NCBI GenBank assembly: GCA_052147395.1
Contig: JBKQKS010000269.1
Span: 1 to 15,072 of the forward strand
Direction of reading: 5' to 3'
DNA length: 15,072 bases
Source of the DNA: Roseiarcus sp052147395
GTDB taxonomy: Bacteria > Pseudomonadota > Alphaproteobacteria > Rhizobiales > Beijerinckiaceae
Part shown: positions 5,601-13,143 of the stretch, in pieces
Layout: each line of letters begins with the position of its first letter
How positions within the stretch are numbered: the first letter of the stretch is position 1
The notes under the pieces: model-generated
The model's input: the letters and a program-made list of their open reading frames with translations, nothing else
The model's database searches: none
Told to the model about the DNA's origin: nothing
Program-made: the position numbers and the translations under genes

Positions 5601-6488
5601 TCATTCCGCCGCGAGTCTCGGAGCCTCGGCGCCGCGCGCCCGGTCGGCGAGCACGGCCGCCGCTTGGCGCAACCTGTCGGCGAGCGGCGCGAATCCCGAC
5701 GTTTTCACGAGCATGCGCTCGTCCATGTAGAGGGCGCGATTGATCTCGATCTGCACGGCATGACGGCGGCGGCCCGGCTGGCCGTAAGTCTCGGTGATGT
5801 AGCCGCCGGCATAGGGCTTGTTGCGGCGCACCACGAGCCCCGAAGCGCGCAGGGCGGATTCCAAGGTCTCGGTGATCCAGCCCGCCGCGCTGGCGCCGTA
5901 GCGGTCGCCCAGCACGATGTCGATGCCCGTGACGTCCTGCGACGCCGAGGGCATGGAGTGGCAGTCGATCAGGATCGCCATCCCGAATCGCCGCTCGGCG
6001 CCCGCGAGCAGCGCCTCCAGCCTGGCGTGGTAAGGCTGGTGCAGATCGGCTATGCGCGCGAGCCCCTCCTCGACCGGGATCGGCTGCTTGTAGATCGGCT
6101 GCGCCTCGCCGACCACGCGCGGAATCGAACCCAGGCCCGCGGCGACCCGGAGCGAGCGGGCGTTGGCGCCGTCCGGCAGCCGCCCGTCGAACATGCGCGG
6201 ATCGAGCTCGTAGGGTTCGCGGTTGGCGTCGATATAGGCGCGCGGGAAATGCGCGCGCAGCAACGGCGCGCCGAGCGCCACGCAGGGCAGGAACAGTTCG
6301 TCGACGAACGCGTCTTCCGAGCGGCGCAGCGCCGGGCCGTCGAGCCTCGACATTTCGAGAAATCTCGCGGGATATCGCGAGCCCGAATGCGGCGAATCGA
6401 ACACCAGCGGGGTCGCAGCCGCCTGCGGCTCGATCGCCTCGAACGGCGGCGCGCCTTCGCTTTTCTCCGACCAGACCTCGTCGCGCAT
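5601..6488 (-). CDS. N-formylglutamate amidohydrolase family protein
   Basis: This family (HutG-like) is a zinc-type hydrolase that cleaves N-formylglutamate to formate and glutamate at the end of one histidine degradation route. The protein has 295 residues. Seen in order: DSPHSGSRYP (31-40), a RAYIDANREP block, DCHSMP, GGYITETYGQP and a C-terminal VQIEINRALYMDE, all typical of the family's active-site region. The start is ATG 6488; a GAGGAG lies 13 bases upstream, longer than usual, but no other start fits. No hut genes are nearby, so the true substrate may be another N-acyl amino acid. It ends 24 bases from the sRNA terminator, convergent with it, and its 5' end faces cpdR divergently. Confidence 0.87.
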   Translation of the reverse strand: MRDEVWSEKSEGAPPFEAIEPQAAATPLVFDSPHSGSRYPARFLEMSRLDGPALRRSEDAFVDELFLPCVALGAPLLRAHFPRAYIDANREPYELDPRMFDGRLPDGANARSLRVAAGLGSIPRVVGEAQPIYKQPIPVEEGLARIADLHQPYHARLEALLAGAERRFGMAILIDCHSMPSASQDVTGIDIVLGDRYGASAAGWITETLESALRASGLVVRRNKPYAGGYITETYGQPGRRRHAVQIEINRALYMDERMLVKTSGFAPLADRLRQAAAVLADRARGAEAPRLAAE

Positions 6489-6618
6489 CGGGCGCCCAAG
6501 TCTCCTCGTCGCGTCATCGACGGGTCACGATGCCGCAAATCGCGGCGCGCGTAAACGGTCGATCGACGCGGCCAATTTCGCCGTCGCTTTCACCCGATCT
6601 TTACGGTAGAGTGCGAAG

Positions 6619-6639
6619 TCTCACTCGCCGACAGTGAGA
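6619..6639 (+). promoter_or_regulatory. Leader hairpin overlapping the cpdR ribosome site
   Basis: TCTCACT (6619-6625) and AGTGAGA (6633-6639) are perfect arms around a 7-base loop. The 3' arm contains most of the Shine-Dalgarno GAGAGG (6636-6641) of cpdR, whose ATG is at 6647. If the hairpin forms in the mRNA it would hide the ribosome site. The effect is inferred from sequence only. Confidence 0.4.
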
Positions 6640-6646
6640 GGTCGCA

Positions 6647-7030
6647 ATGAACGTCCCGGGTGAAACGAACGCCAGAATTCTGCTCGCCGAGGACGACAAC
6701 GACATGCGTCGCTTTCTCGTCAAGGCGCTGCAAAACGCGGGCTATGTCGTGGCTTCGTTCGACAATGGCCTCTCCGCGTACAATCGGCTGCGCGAAGAGC
6801 CTTTCGAGCTGCTGCTCACCGACATCGTGATGCCGGAAATGGACGGCATCGAGCTCGCGCGCCGCGCGACCGAGCTCGACCCCGAGATCAAGGTGATGTT
6901 CATTACCGGCTTCGCCGCCGTCGCGCTCAACCCCGACTCGCGCGCTCCCAAGGACGCCCGGGTGCTGTCGAAGCCCTTCCACTTGCGCGATCTCGTCCAC
7001 GAAGTGCAGCGCCTGCTCGCGGCGGCCTGA
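6647..7030 (+). CDS. cpdR: CpdR, single-domain response regulator controlling ClpXP proteolysis
   Basis: CpdR is a stand-alone receiver domain. Unphosphorylated, it recruits ClpXP and its substrates to the pole and primes degradation of cell-cycle proteins; the CckA-ChpT relay phosphorylates and switches it off. The protein has 127 residues. Receiver marks are the acidic pocket AEDDND (14-19), phospho-acceptor Asp59 in LLTDIVMPEMDG, Thr in FITGFAA, and the Lys-Pro of VLSKPFH. The stretch from DPEIKVMFITGF to the KPFHLRDLV region is almost a signature of alphaproteobacterial CpdR. It ends in Ala-Ala-Ala; the last two alanines of Caulobacter CpdR are needed for its own ClpXP turnover. The N-terminus carries about eight residues before ARILLAEDD, more than in Caulobacter. 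It begins a run of + strand genes. Confidence 0.95.
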   Translation: MNVPGETNARILLAEDDNDMRRFLVKALQNAGYVVASFDNGLSAYNRLREEPFELLLTDIVMPEMDGIELARRATELDPEIKVMFITGFAAVALNPDSRAPKDARVLSKPFHLRDLVHEVQRLLAAA

Positions 7031-7097
7031 TCGGCGCTTGCCGGCGGGCTCGGCGCGAGGGAAATTCGCGCTCAGGCGATGTTCCGGGGAGGCGCCG

Positions 7098-7868
7098 GTG
7101 AGATTGGCGGTCCTGGGTTTTGCGCTCGTCTTCGCGGCGCTGTCGCCTGCGGCTGATGCCGACGGCTCGCGGCTCGACGAGATTGTCGCACGCGGAACGC
7201 TGCGCGTCGGCACGACCGGCGATTACCGGCCGTTCACGGCGCTCGACAAGGCGAGCGGCGCCTATAGCGGCTTCGACATCGACCAGGCCGACGCCCTCGC
7301 CGCCGCGCTCGGCGTAAAACTCGAGATCGTGAAGACCTCGTGGCCGACGCTCGCCGAGGACTTCGAGGCCGGCCGATTCGACATCGCGATGGGCGGCGTT
7401 TCGATCACGCTGGAGCGCGCCAAGAAGGGTATGTTCTCGGCGCCCTATTTGCGCGACGGCAAGACGCCGATCGCGCGTTGCGCCGACAAGGACAGATACC
7501 AGACCCTCACCGAGATCGACAAAGCGAATGTGAACGTCGTCGTCAATCCCGGCGGGACCAACGAGCGCTTCGACCGCACGCATCTCGCCGCGGCAACCAT
7601 CCTCCTCCATCCCGACAACACGACGATCTTCGAGTCGCTCGCCGCCGGCGAAGGCGACGTGATGATCACCGATGCCTCCGAGACCCGCTATCAGCAGAAG
7701 CTGCATCCGGGCGTGCTGTGCGCGATCCATCCCGACCAGCCGTTCGACTTCGCCGAGAAGGCGTATTGGATGCCGATGGATCCGCCGCTGAAGGCCTTCG
7801 TCGACGAGTGGCTGCACATCGAGATGGAGGACGGCAGTTTTGCCGCGCTGACGCAGAAGTGGTTCTGA
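7098..7868 (+). CDS. pheC: PheC-type cyclohexadienyl dehydratase (periplasmic, solute-binding-protein fold)
   Basis: PheC enzymes convert prephenate to phenylpyruvate, or arogenate to phenylalanine, in the periplasm and evolved from amino-acid binding proteins. The protein has 256 residues with a signal peptide (about 1-22). Family marks well beyond a generic binding protein are GTTGDYRPFT (38-47), IAMGGVSITLERAKK (96-110), NPGGTNERF (150-158) and ITDASETRYQQKLHPG (190-205); Glu195 in the last is a candidate for the catalytic acid (inference). Cys128 and Cys208 could form a disulfide. I chose GTG 7098 because GGGGAGG sits 5 bases upstream and a clean signal peptide follows; a longer frame from 7038 has neither. 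It lies 67 bases after cpdR, with no permease nearby. An amino-acid-binding protein is the alternative. Confidence 0.83.
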   Translation: MRLAVLGFALVFAALSPAADADGSRLDEIVARGTLRVGTTGDYRPFTALDKASGAYSGFDIDQADALAAALGVKLEIVKTSWPTLAEDFEAGRFDIAMGGVSITLERAKKGMFSAPYLRDGKTPIARCADKDRYQTLTEIDKANVNVVVNPGGTNERFDRTHLAAATILLHPDNTTIFESLAAGEGDVMITDASETRYQQKLHPGVLCAIHPDQPFDFAEKAYWMPMDPPLKAFVDEWLHIEMEDGSFAALTQKWF

Positions 7869-8010
7869 AGCCGGCGGCTATCATGCTTTGCCGGCGGCCT
7901 TCGACCCGCGAGGGCGAGGGCGAGGGCAAGCCATGGTCGCGGTCGTCGAGCGCGCGCACTGGCCTTCGCGCGCCGCTTTCGCCATGATGGCCCCCCAACC
8001 GGAGGTTTTC

Positions 8011-9210
8011 ATGTCTCTGCGCAGTTCCTGCTTCGCGCTCGCCGTAGCGGCGCTCCTCGGCGCCGCGCCGGCGCTCGCCGACGACGCCTTCACCATCGGC
8101 ATCATGAACGACCAGTCCGGCCCCTACGCCGACCTTTCCGGACCGACGTCGGTGCAACTGATGAGGATGGCGATCCAGGATTTCGGCGGCTCGGTGCTGG
8201 GCAAGCCGATCCGGCTCCTCGTCGCCGACCATCAGAACAAGGTCGACGTCGGCCTCGACATCGCGCGCAAATGGTTCGACCAGGACGGCGTCGAGGCGAT
8301 CTTCGACATCACCAATTCCGCCGTGGCGCTGGCGTTCGTCGACCTCGCCAAGTCGCGCCACAAGTTCGTGATCTTCGACAGCGCCTCGTCGTCCGATCTC
8401 ACCGGCAAGGCCTGCTCCAACGACACGTTCCAGTGGAACGCCGACAATTGGTCGAACGCGGTGGCGCTGATCCGCCTGCTGATGCAGGAGAAGCTCGACA
8501 CCTTCTACTTCATCACCGCCGACTACGCGTTCGGCGCGAGCCTGGAGGCCGACGCGCGCGCCGCGATCGAGAAGGGCGGCGGCAAGGTCGTCGGCGCGGT
8601 GCGCGCGCCACTCAACACCGCCGATTTCTCGTCGTATCTGATCGACGCCGAGGCCTCCGGGGCCAAGGTCGTCGTGCTCGCCAACACCGGCGCCGACCTC
8701 TCCAACTCGCTCAAGCAGGCCAACGAATTCGGCGTCGGCAAGACGCAGCGCATCGCGACGCCGATCACCTATCTCAGCGACGTCAACGCCGCCGGGCTGA
8801 AGCTCGCCCAGGGACTGACCTTCATGCAGTCGTGGTATTGGAACCTGAACGACGAGACGCGCGCCTTCGCCGCGCGCTACTACGAGCGCACGCAGAGGAT
8901 GCCGAACGACAACCAGGTCGCGCTCTATTCCTCGGTGCGGCACTATCTCGAGGCGGTCGCGGCGGCAGGCTCGGACGACGACGCCAAGGTCGCCGAGAAG
9001 ATGCGCGCGCTGCCGATCCACGACGTGTTCACCGCCAACGGCGAGGTGCGCGCCGACGGCCGGGTCACCTACGACCGCTATCTGATGCGCGTCAAATCGC
9101 CCGACGAGTCGCATGGCCCCTGGGATTATCTCGGCGTGGCGGCGAAAATCCCTGCCGCCGAGGCGTTCCGCCCACTCGGAACCACCAATTGTCCGTTGAC
9201 GCAGAAATGA
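8011..9210 (+). CDS. ABC transporter substrate-binding protein, branched-chain amino acid (LivJ-like) type
   Basis: This periplasmic ligand-binding protein has a type I fold like the receptors of branched-chain amino acid, amide or aromatic-acid ABC importers. It is 399 residues long. The signal peptide ends in ALA before DDAF (about 23/24). The mature start TIGIMNDQSGPYADLSGP is typical of this group, as are the DHQNKVDVGLDIARK stretch and the SYLIDAEASGAKVVV region between the lobes. ATG 8011 is set by GGAGG 5 bases upstream; the frame is open further upstream through a GAGGGC triplicate, which I regard as non-coding. No liv permease or ATPase gene lies in the window, so it is an orphan that probably feeds a transporter encoded elsewhere; the ligand is unknown. 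It follows pheC by 142 bases. Confidence 0.9.
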   Translation: MSLRSSCFALAVAALLGAAPALADDAFTIGIMNDQSGPYADLSGPTSVQLMRMAIQDFGGSVLGKPIRLLVADHQNKVDVGLDIARKWFDQDGVEAIFDITNSAVALAFVDLAKSRHKFVIFDSASSSDLTGKACSNDTFQWNADNWSNAVALIRLLMQEKLDTFYFITADYAFGASLEADARAAIEKGGGKVVGAVRAPLNTADFSSYLIDAEASGAKVVVLANTGADLSNSLKQANEFGVGKTQRIATPITYLSDVNAAGLKLAQGLTFMQSWYWNLNDETRAFAARYYERTQRMPNDNQVALYSSVRHYLEAVAAAGSDDDAKVAEKMRALPIHDVFTANGEVRADGRVTYDRYLMRVKSPDESHGPWDYLGVAAKIPAAEAFRPLGTTNCPLTQK

Positions 9211-9233
9211 CGCCAGCGGCCCGGCGGCTCGCG

Positions 9234-9261
9234 CTTGACTTGCCACTCTCATTTGCTACGG
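9234..9261 (+). promoter_or_regulatory. Predicted housekeeping promoter of the IalB-family gene
   Basis: CTTGAC (9234-9239) matches the rhizobial -35 exactly; after 16 bases comes CTACGG (9256-9261), a partial match to CTATAT. The start would be near 9268, giving a leader of under 30 bases. Confidence 0.5.
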
Positions 9262-9295
9262 CGTCGCGCTCTTCGCGCGAGAGACCGTAACGAGC

Positions 9296-9814
9296 ATGTT
9301 CTGGCTATCTAACCGCCGCCGCGGGCTCATCGCGGCATTGGCTCTCGCAGGAGCGGCCACATTCGACGTTGCGCCGGCGGCGGCGCAGGGGGCCGTTACC
9401 GGCAAGCATGGGGCGTGGGAGATCCGATGCGAGAAGCCGCCGGGCGCCGCCAACGAGCAATGCGCGATGCTGCAGAGCGTCGTCGACCAGGATCGCCCGA
9501 ACATCACGCTCGCCGTCATCGTGCTCGAGACCGCCGACCGCAAGAGCCGGCTGATGCGGGTCATCGCGCCGCTCGGCGTGCTGTTGCCGAGCGGCCTCGG
9601 ATTGCGCATCGACAACGAGGATTTCGGCCACATGACCTTCGTGCGCTGCCAGTCCAATGGCTGCGTCGCCGAAGTGTTCCTCGACGACAAGCTGCTCCAG
9701 CGCCTCGAGAGCGGCAAGACCGCGACCTTCATCCTGTTCGAGACGCCGGAAGAAGGCGTCGGCGTGCCGACCCCGCTCGACGGCTTCGAGGAGAGTTTCG
9801 AGGCGTTGCCTTGA
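9296..9814 (+). CDS. Invasion-associated locus B (IalB) family periplasmic protein
   Basis: Proteins of this family are secreted to the periplasm or outer surface; Bartonella IalB aids erythrocyte invasion, but members are frequent in free-living alphaproteobacteria, where their role is unknown. The protein has 172 residues. It starts with a basic lead and a hydrophobic signal segment ending in AAAQ (about 28-31). The family pattern follows: GAWEIRC near 39-45, a second Cys soon after in NEQCAML, and a late pair in VRCQSNGCVAEV; the four cysteines probably form two disulfides. The C-terminal end is acidic. The ribosome site is weak (CGAG). It has its own likely promoter and is followed after 51 bases by a lipoprotein gene, suggesting an envelope pair. 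Confidence 0.87.
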   Translation: MFWLSNRRRGLIAALALAGAATFDVAPAAAQGAVTGKHGAWEIRCEKPPGAANEQCAMLQSVVDQDRPNITLAVIVLETADRKSRLMRVIAPLGVLLPSGLGLRIDNEDFGHMTFVRCQSNGCVAEVFLDDKLLQRLESGKTATFILFETPEEGVGVPTPLDGFEESFEALP

Positions 9815-9865
9815 GCGCGCGCTCGGTCTACAGGCGGCAGGGCGCAGAGGGAGCGGAGGGGTGAA

Positions 9866-10510
9866 ATGACCAAGCTGTTGTCGACCAAGGCGCTTTGTGC
9901 GCTCGCAATTGCCGCCGCTCTGGCCGGCTGCTCCAGCTCCAACTTCGAGAACTTTCCCATGCCCGGCGCCCAGAGCGTCAGGAACACGGCGCCGCATTCT
10001 TCGACCGCGGGGATCTCGGGCGACGAGCTGCCCGCCTCCGAGCGGCTCAGGGTGCGGCCGCTGAGCCCCGAAGACCTCGACTGCCCGAGCGCGGAGATCG
10101 CCGAGAACGGCCAGGAGGCCCGCGTCGGCGGCCCCGACAACGCCGGCGTCCGCTATCAGTTCGACATTTCCAAGGTCGATCGCGAATGCGATCCCCAGGG
10201 CGGGCAATTCGCGCTCCGGATCGGCGTTACCGGCCTGCTGCTGGTCGGTCCGGCCGGTAAGCCCGGCGCCTATGCCACCGACTTGAAGATCGTCGTCGCC
10301 AACGCCGCCGACAAGAAGCCGGTCTATCAGAAGACCTACCGCGTCGAAGCCGACACCAAGGGCGCTACGCAGACCGAGTTCCACCTGCTCGCCGATCCGA
10401 TCCTGCTTCCGCTCACCCGCACCGATCTCGATACCCTGTTCGACGTTACCGTCGGGTTCGGCAAGACGGCGGATACGCCGGCGAAGAAGCACAGGAGGAA
10501 GAAGGTCTGA
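9866..10510 (+). CDS. Predicted lipoprotein of unknown function
   Basis: I do not recognise a named family. The 214-residue product has a type II signal peptide with lipobox LAGC, acylated Cys22, followed by Ser-Ser-Ser, which favours the outer membrane. A Ser/Pro-rich linker (about 24-60) leads to a soluble domain that opens with the pattern LSPEDLDCPSAEI and has a strand-rich core (about 95-195) with two further cysteines; the C-terminus is a basic tail (AKKHRRKK). It resembles the many conserved hypothetical lipoproteins of Rhizobiales. The start is ATG with GGAGGGG about 4 bases upstream. It probably shares a transcript with the IalB-family gene. Confidence 0.8.
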   Translation: MTKLLSTKALCALAIAAALAGCSSSNFENFPMPGAQSVRNTAPHSSTAGISGDELPASERLRVRPLSPEDLDCPSAEIAENGQEARVGGPDNAGVRYQFDISKVDRECDPQGGQFALRIGVTGLLLVGPAGKPGAYATDLKIVVANAADKKPVYQKTYRVEADTKGATQTEFHLLADPILLPLTRTDLDTLFDVTVGFGKTADTPAKKHRRKKV

Positions 10511-10559
10511 GCGCGTCGGCGAAAGGTTTTCCCAATTCGGCGCAATGCGAGCGCTTCGT

Positions 10560-10574
10560 TTAACTTCCGCGTAA
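10560..10574 (+). promoter_or_regulatory. CtrA-box-like site upstream of the GGDEF-EAL gene
   Basis: TTAA-CTTCCGC-GTAA differs from the CtrA consensus TTAA-N7-TTAA by one base and lies 63 bases before the start. CtrA control would suit a c-di-GMP gene in a genome with CpdR, but a match this short can arise by chance. Confidence 0.25.
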
Positions 10575-10636
10575 GTTCGACCGCCTAACGTTCCGTCAAG
10601 CGCTGGCGAGGCCGCCGCGCCGGCCGACGGGCGGTT

Positions 10637-12742
10637 GTGAGCACGGGCGGATCGATGACGGGACTGTCCGAAAGGATGTCGGATTCTCCGACCGGCGCGA
10701 ACTCCGCGTCCGAGGGGGGCGACGCGCTGGCGATGTTGTCGATCGATGCGCGCGGGCGCATCGTCGCGGCGAGCGCGGCTTGGCTCGCCAAGCTCGGCCT
10801 CGAGCGGCGCGACGCGATCGGCCGCGACTGGCGCGAGTTTCTCGCTCCGCCATGCCGCAGCGACGTCGAACGTCGAGTGAACGAAGCGTTGGCCCGTGGC
10901 GGCAGTTTCGCGGGCGTGCCGTGCGCGTGGGTCGGCGAGTCGGGCCGCCGCGTCGACGCGCTGACCTTCGGCTTCCGAGATTCCCGACTCGCCGAGGAAC
11001 CCGGCGCTTGGGTCATGGCGCTCGTCGAGACGCGCGACCGGGTGGCGATAGCGCTCGAGGCCTCCGACCTCTCGATCTGGGAATTCGACGCCCTCGACAA
11101 CCGCATCACACACGACGGCAGATCGACCGAGAAGCTCGGACTCCCGTCAAAGCCGGTCTACACGCGGCGCGAGATCCTCGAGCGGATGCATCGCGCCGAC
11201 CGCCGCGGGACGCTGCGGACCGTCGCGGCGGCGCTCTCCGGCGAAACGGCACGGTTCTCGCTGCTGGCGCGGCTCGGCGGCGCGGATGGCGGCTGGCGCT
11301 GGCTGCGCTGCGACGGCAAAGTCGCCGAGCGCGGCCCGGATGGCCGCGCATTGCGCCTCATCGGCACGGCGCTCGACGTGACCGCGGAGAAGGCCACCGA
11401 GGCTAGCATCTACGAGATGGAGTACATCGACGGGCTCACCCGGCTGCCCAACCGCACGCTGTTCATGGAGCGCCTGCACGCGGCGATCCAGGAAGCGCGA
11501 ATCAACCGCCTGCGCTTCGCGGTGCTGTTCGCCGACCTCGACCGTTTCGAGGAAATCAACGACACCCAGGGCCACGAAGTCGGCGAAAAGGCGCTCGCCG
11601 AGGCCGCGAGACGTCTGGCCTCGCGGGTGCGCAAAGGCGATGTTTTCGCCCGGCTCGGCGGCGACGAATTCGGCGTGCTCGCGCTCGGCGTCGATGAAGG
11701 CCCCGCCATGGCGCTCGCGCGCCGGCTGGTCGACTGCCTCTATCGCGACAAGGTCGCCGTGGGCGGCGAGTCGTTCGCGCTCGGCGTCAGCGTCGGCGTC
11801 GCCATGTACCCCCAAGACGGTTCGCGGCCCGACCTGCTGCTGCGCAACGCCGACATCGCGATGTTCCGCGCCAAGACGCGCCGGCTCGGCGCCGCCCGCT
11901 ACCACAGCGCGATGAGCGCGATGCTCGCCGAGCGCCTCGCGCTCGCGCGTGATCTCGCCGACGCGCTGCAACCCGGCGTCGGCGATCAGTTGCAGCTCTA
12001 CTTCCAACCGCAGGTCGACATGCCGAGCGGACGCGTCGTCGGCGCCGAGGCGCTGCTGCGCTGGCGCCACCCGTTCCGCGGGCCCATCGCTCCCGACCAG
12101 TTCCTTGGCCTCGCCGAGGAGCGCGGCCTGATGCCCGCGGTCGGCGCCTGGGTGCTCAGCCAAGCCTGCCGGCAGCTCGCGGACTGGCGCGCCGCCGGGA
12201 TCGAGTTTCCCGGCCGCCTCGCGATCAACGTCGCCGCGCAGGAACTCGAGGACCCCGGCTTCTTTGCCAACGCCGCGGCCTGCGTCGCCGAGTTTGGTCT
12301 CGAGGCCGACATGATCGAGCTCGAGCTCACCGAGAGCGGAATCATGCAGAACGCCGAAACGTCGTTCGAGCTGTTGCAGCGGCTCGACGAGGCCGGGTTC
12401 TCGATTGCGCTCGACGATTTTGGCGCCGGCAGCTCCTCGCTCGCGCGTCTGGCGCGGCTGCCGGTCGCCAGGCTCAAGATTTGCCGCTCCTTCGTCGGCG
12501 ACATGACGGAGAGCGAGCACGGCCGCGCCATCGCCTCGACCATCATCGCGATCGGCCGCACGCTCGGCATTGAGACGATCGCCGAGGGCGTGGAGACGGA
12601 AGCGCAGAAGCAGGCGCTCGTCGCGCTCGGTTGCACCCGCGGTCAGGGCTATCGATTCGGCCGCGCCGAGCCTGCAGACATTTTCGCGCAGCGGTGGCTG
12701 ATCGACCACGACAATTTAATACATATTCGCAATGCGAGTTAA
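10637..12742 (+). CDS. PAS-GGDEF-EAL cyclic-di-GMP enzyme
   Basis: This is a bifunctional-type c-di-GMP enzyme: GGDEF makes it from two GTP, EAL cleaves it. The 701-residue protein has no membrane segment, so it is cytosolic. Two PAS-like regions come first (about 27-130 and 135-255; the second ends in the usual LIGTALDVTA). GGDEF (about 258-425) has an intact GGDEF at 341-345 and an inhibitory RxxD (332-335) five residues upstream. EAL (about 435-690) has Glu471-Ala-Leu, Asn531, ELELTES, DDFGAGSSSL (593-602), AEGVE and GCTRGQGY. The usual KIDRSF is KICRSF (Cys616), so phosphodiesterase activity may be altered. The start is uncertain: GTG 10637, ATG 10655 and ATG 10676 share the frame, none with a good ribosome site. 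A PilZ gene follows, a likely reader of its product. Confidence 0.95.
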   Translation: MSTGGSMTGLSERMSDSPTGANSASEGGDALAMLSIDARGRIVAASAAWLAKLGLERRDAIGRDWREFLAPPCRSDVERRVNEALARGGSFAGVPCAWVGESGRRVDALTFGFRDSRLAEEPGAWVMALVETRDRVAIALEASDLSIWEFDALDNRITHDGRSTEKLGLPSKPVYTRREILERMHRADRRGTLRTVAAALSGETARFSLLARLGGADGGWRWLRCDGKVAERGPDGRALRLIGTALDVTAEKATEASIYEMEYIDGLTRLPNRTLFMERLHAAIQEARINRLRFAVLFADLDRFEEINDTQGHEVGEKALAEAARRLASRVRKGDVFARLGGDEFGVLALGVDEGPAMALARRLVDCLYRDKVAVGGESFALGVSVGVAMYPQDGSRPDLLLRNADIAMFRAKTRRLGAARYHSAMSAMLAERLALARDLADALQPGVGDQLQLYFQPQVDMPSGRVVGAEALLRWRHPFRGPIAPDQFLGLAEERGLMPAVGAWVLSQACRQLADWRAAGIEFPGRLAINVAAQELEDPGFFANAAACVAEFGLEADMIELELTESGIMQNAETSFELLQRLDEAGFSIALDDFGAGSSSLARLARLPVARLKICRSFVGDMTESEHGRAIASTIIAIGRTLGIETIAEGVETEAQKQALVALGCTRGQGYRFGRAEPADIFAQRWLIDHDNLIHIRNAS

Positions 12743-12839
12743 AGGTTTCGTTAGACTCTCCTGCAAGCATGTTCGTTCGACGGCTCCGGCGCGCAACGCG
12801 CTGCGGCCCGCCGCTCGGCTCATCGCCAGGGAGGCCCTC

Positions 12840-13130
12840 ATGCCCGACGCAGCCTCGAGCCCCGCGCTCGACCGCCGGCAAACGCAGCGCAGCCGCTGCT
12901 TCCGCGCTGCGCTCTGTGTGTTCAACAATGGCCAGTCCGATCTCGAAGTGACACTGCGCAACCTCTCGGACGCCGGCGCCAAGATCACCGGCGACGAACT
13001 CGCCTTCCTGCCCGACAACTTCGAGCTGCGTATCCGCGACCCGTTCGGCCGCTACGAAAAGCGGCAGGCGCGCAGAGTCTGGTCGCGCGGCGGCGGCGCC
13101 GGCCTCGGCTTCGAGAACCGCGGCGCTTGA
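12840..13130 (+). CDS. PilZ-domain c-di-GMP receptor protein
   Basis: This small cytosolic PilZ protein has 96 residues. Both ligand motifs are present: Arg13-x3-Arg17 in RRQTQRSR, and NLSDAG (41-46), fitting the [D/N]xSxxG pattern. PilZ domains bind c-di-GMP and switch motility, exopolysaccharide or transcription partners; the partner is unknown here. ATG 12840 follows AGGGAGG at 5 bases; a longer frame from 12732 lacks such a site and overlaps the end of the upstream gene. It lies 97 bases after the PAS-GGDEF-EAL gene on the same strand, suggesting an enzyme and receptor pair. Single-domain PilZ proteins of this size are frequent in Rhizobiales. Confidence 0.87.
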   Translation: MPDAASSPALDRRQTQRSRCFRAALCVFNNGQSDLEVTLRNLSDAGAKITGDELAFLPDNFELRIRDPFGRYEKRQARRVWSRGGGAGLGFENRGA

Positions 13131-13143
13131 GTCCGTGTCGCCG

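Noticed and set aside
7053..7071. GCGCGA / TCGCGC hairpin between cpdR and pheC
   Set aside because: Six base pairs, no following T-run; too common at this GC content to call a terminator.
7909..7927. GAGGGC three times in tandem before the LivJ-like gene
   Set aside because: Only three units, in GC-rich non-coding DNA; no sign of an array or function.
7666..9252. 528-codon minus-strand frame opposite the LivJ-like gene
   Set aside because: Antisense to a protein with clear signal peptide, ribosome site and family motifs.
9305..11113. 602-codon minus-strand frame spanning the IalB-family, lipoprotein and GGDEF-EAL genes
   Set aside because: It crosses three well-supported + strand genes and their spacers, and its composition is that of a shadow.
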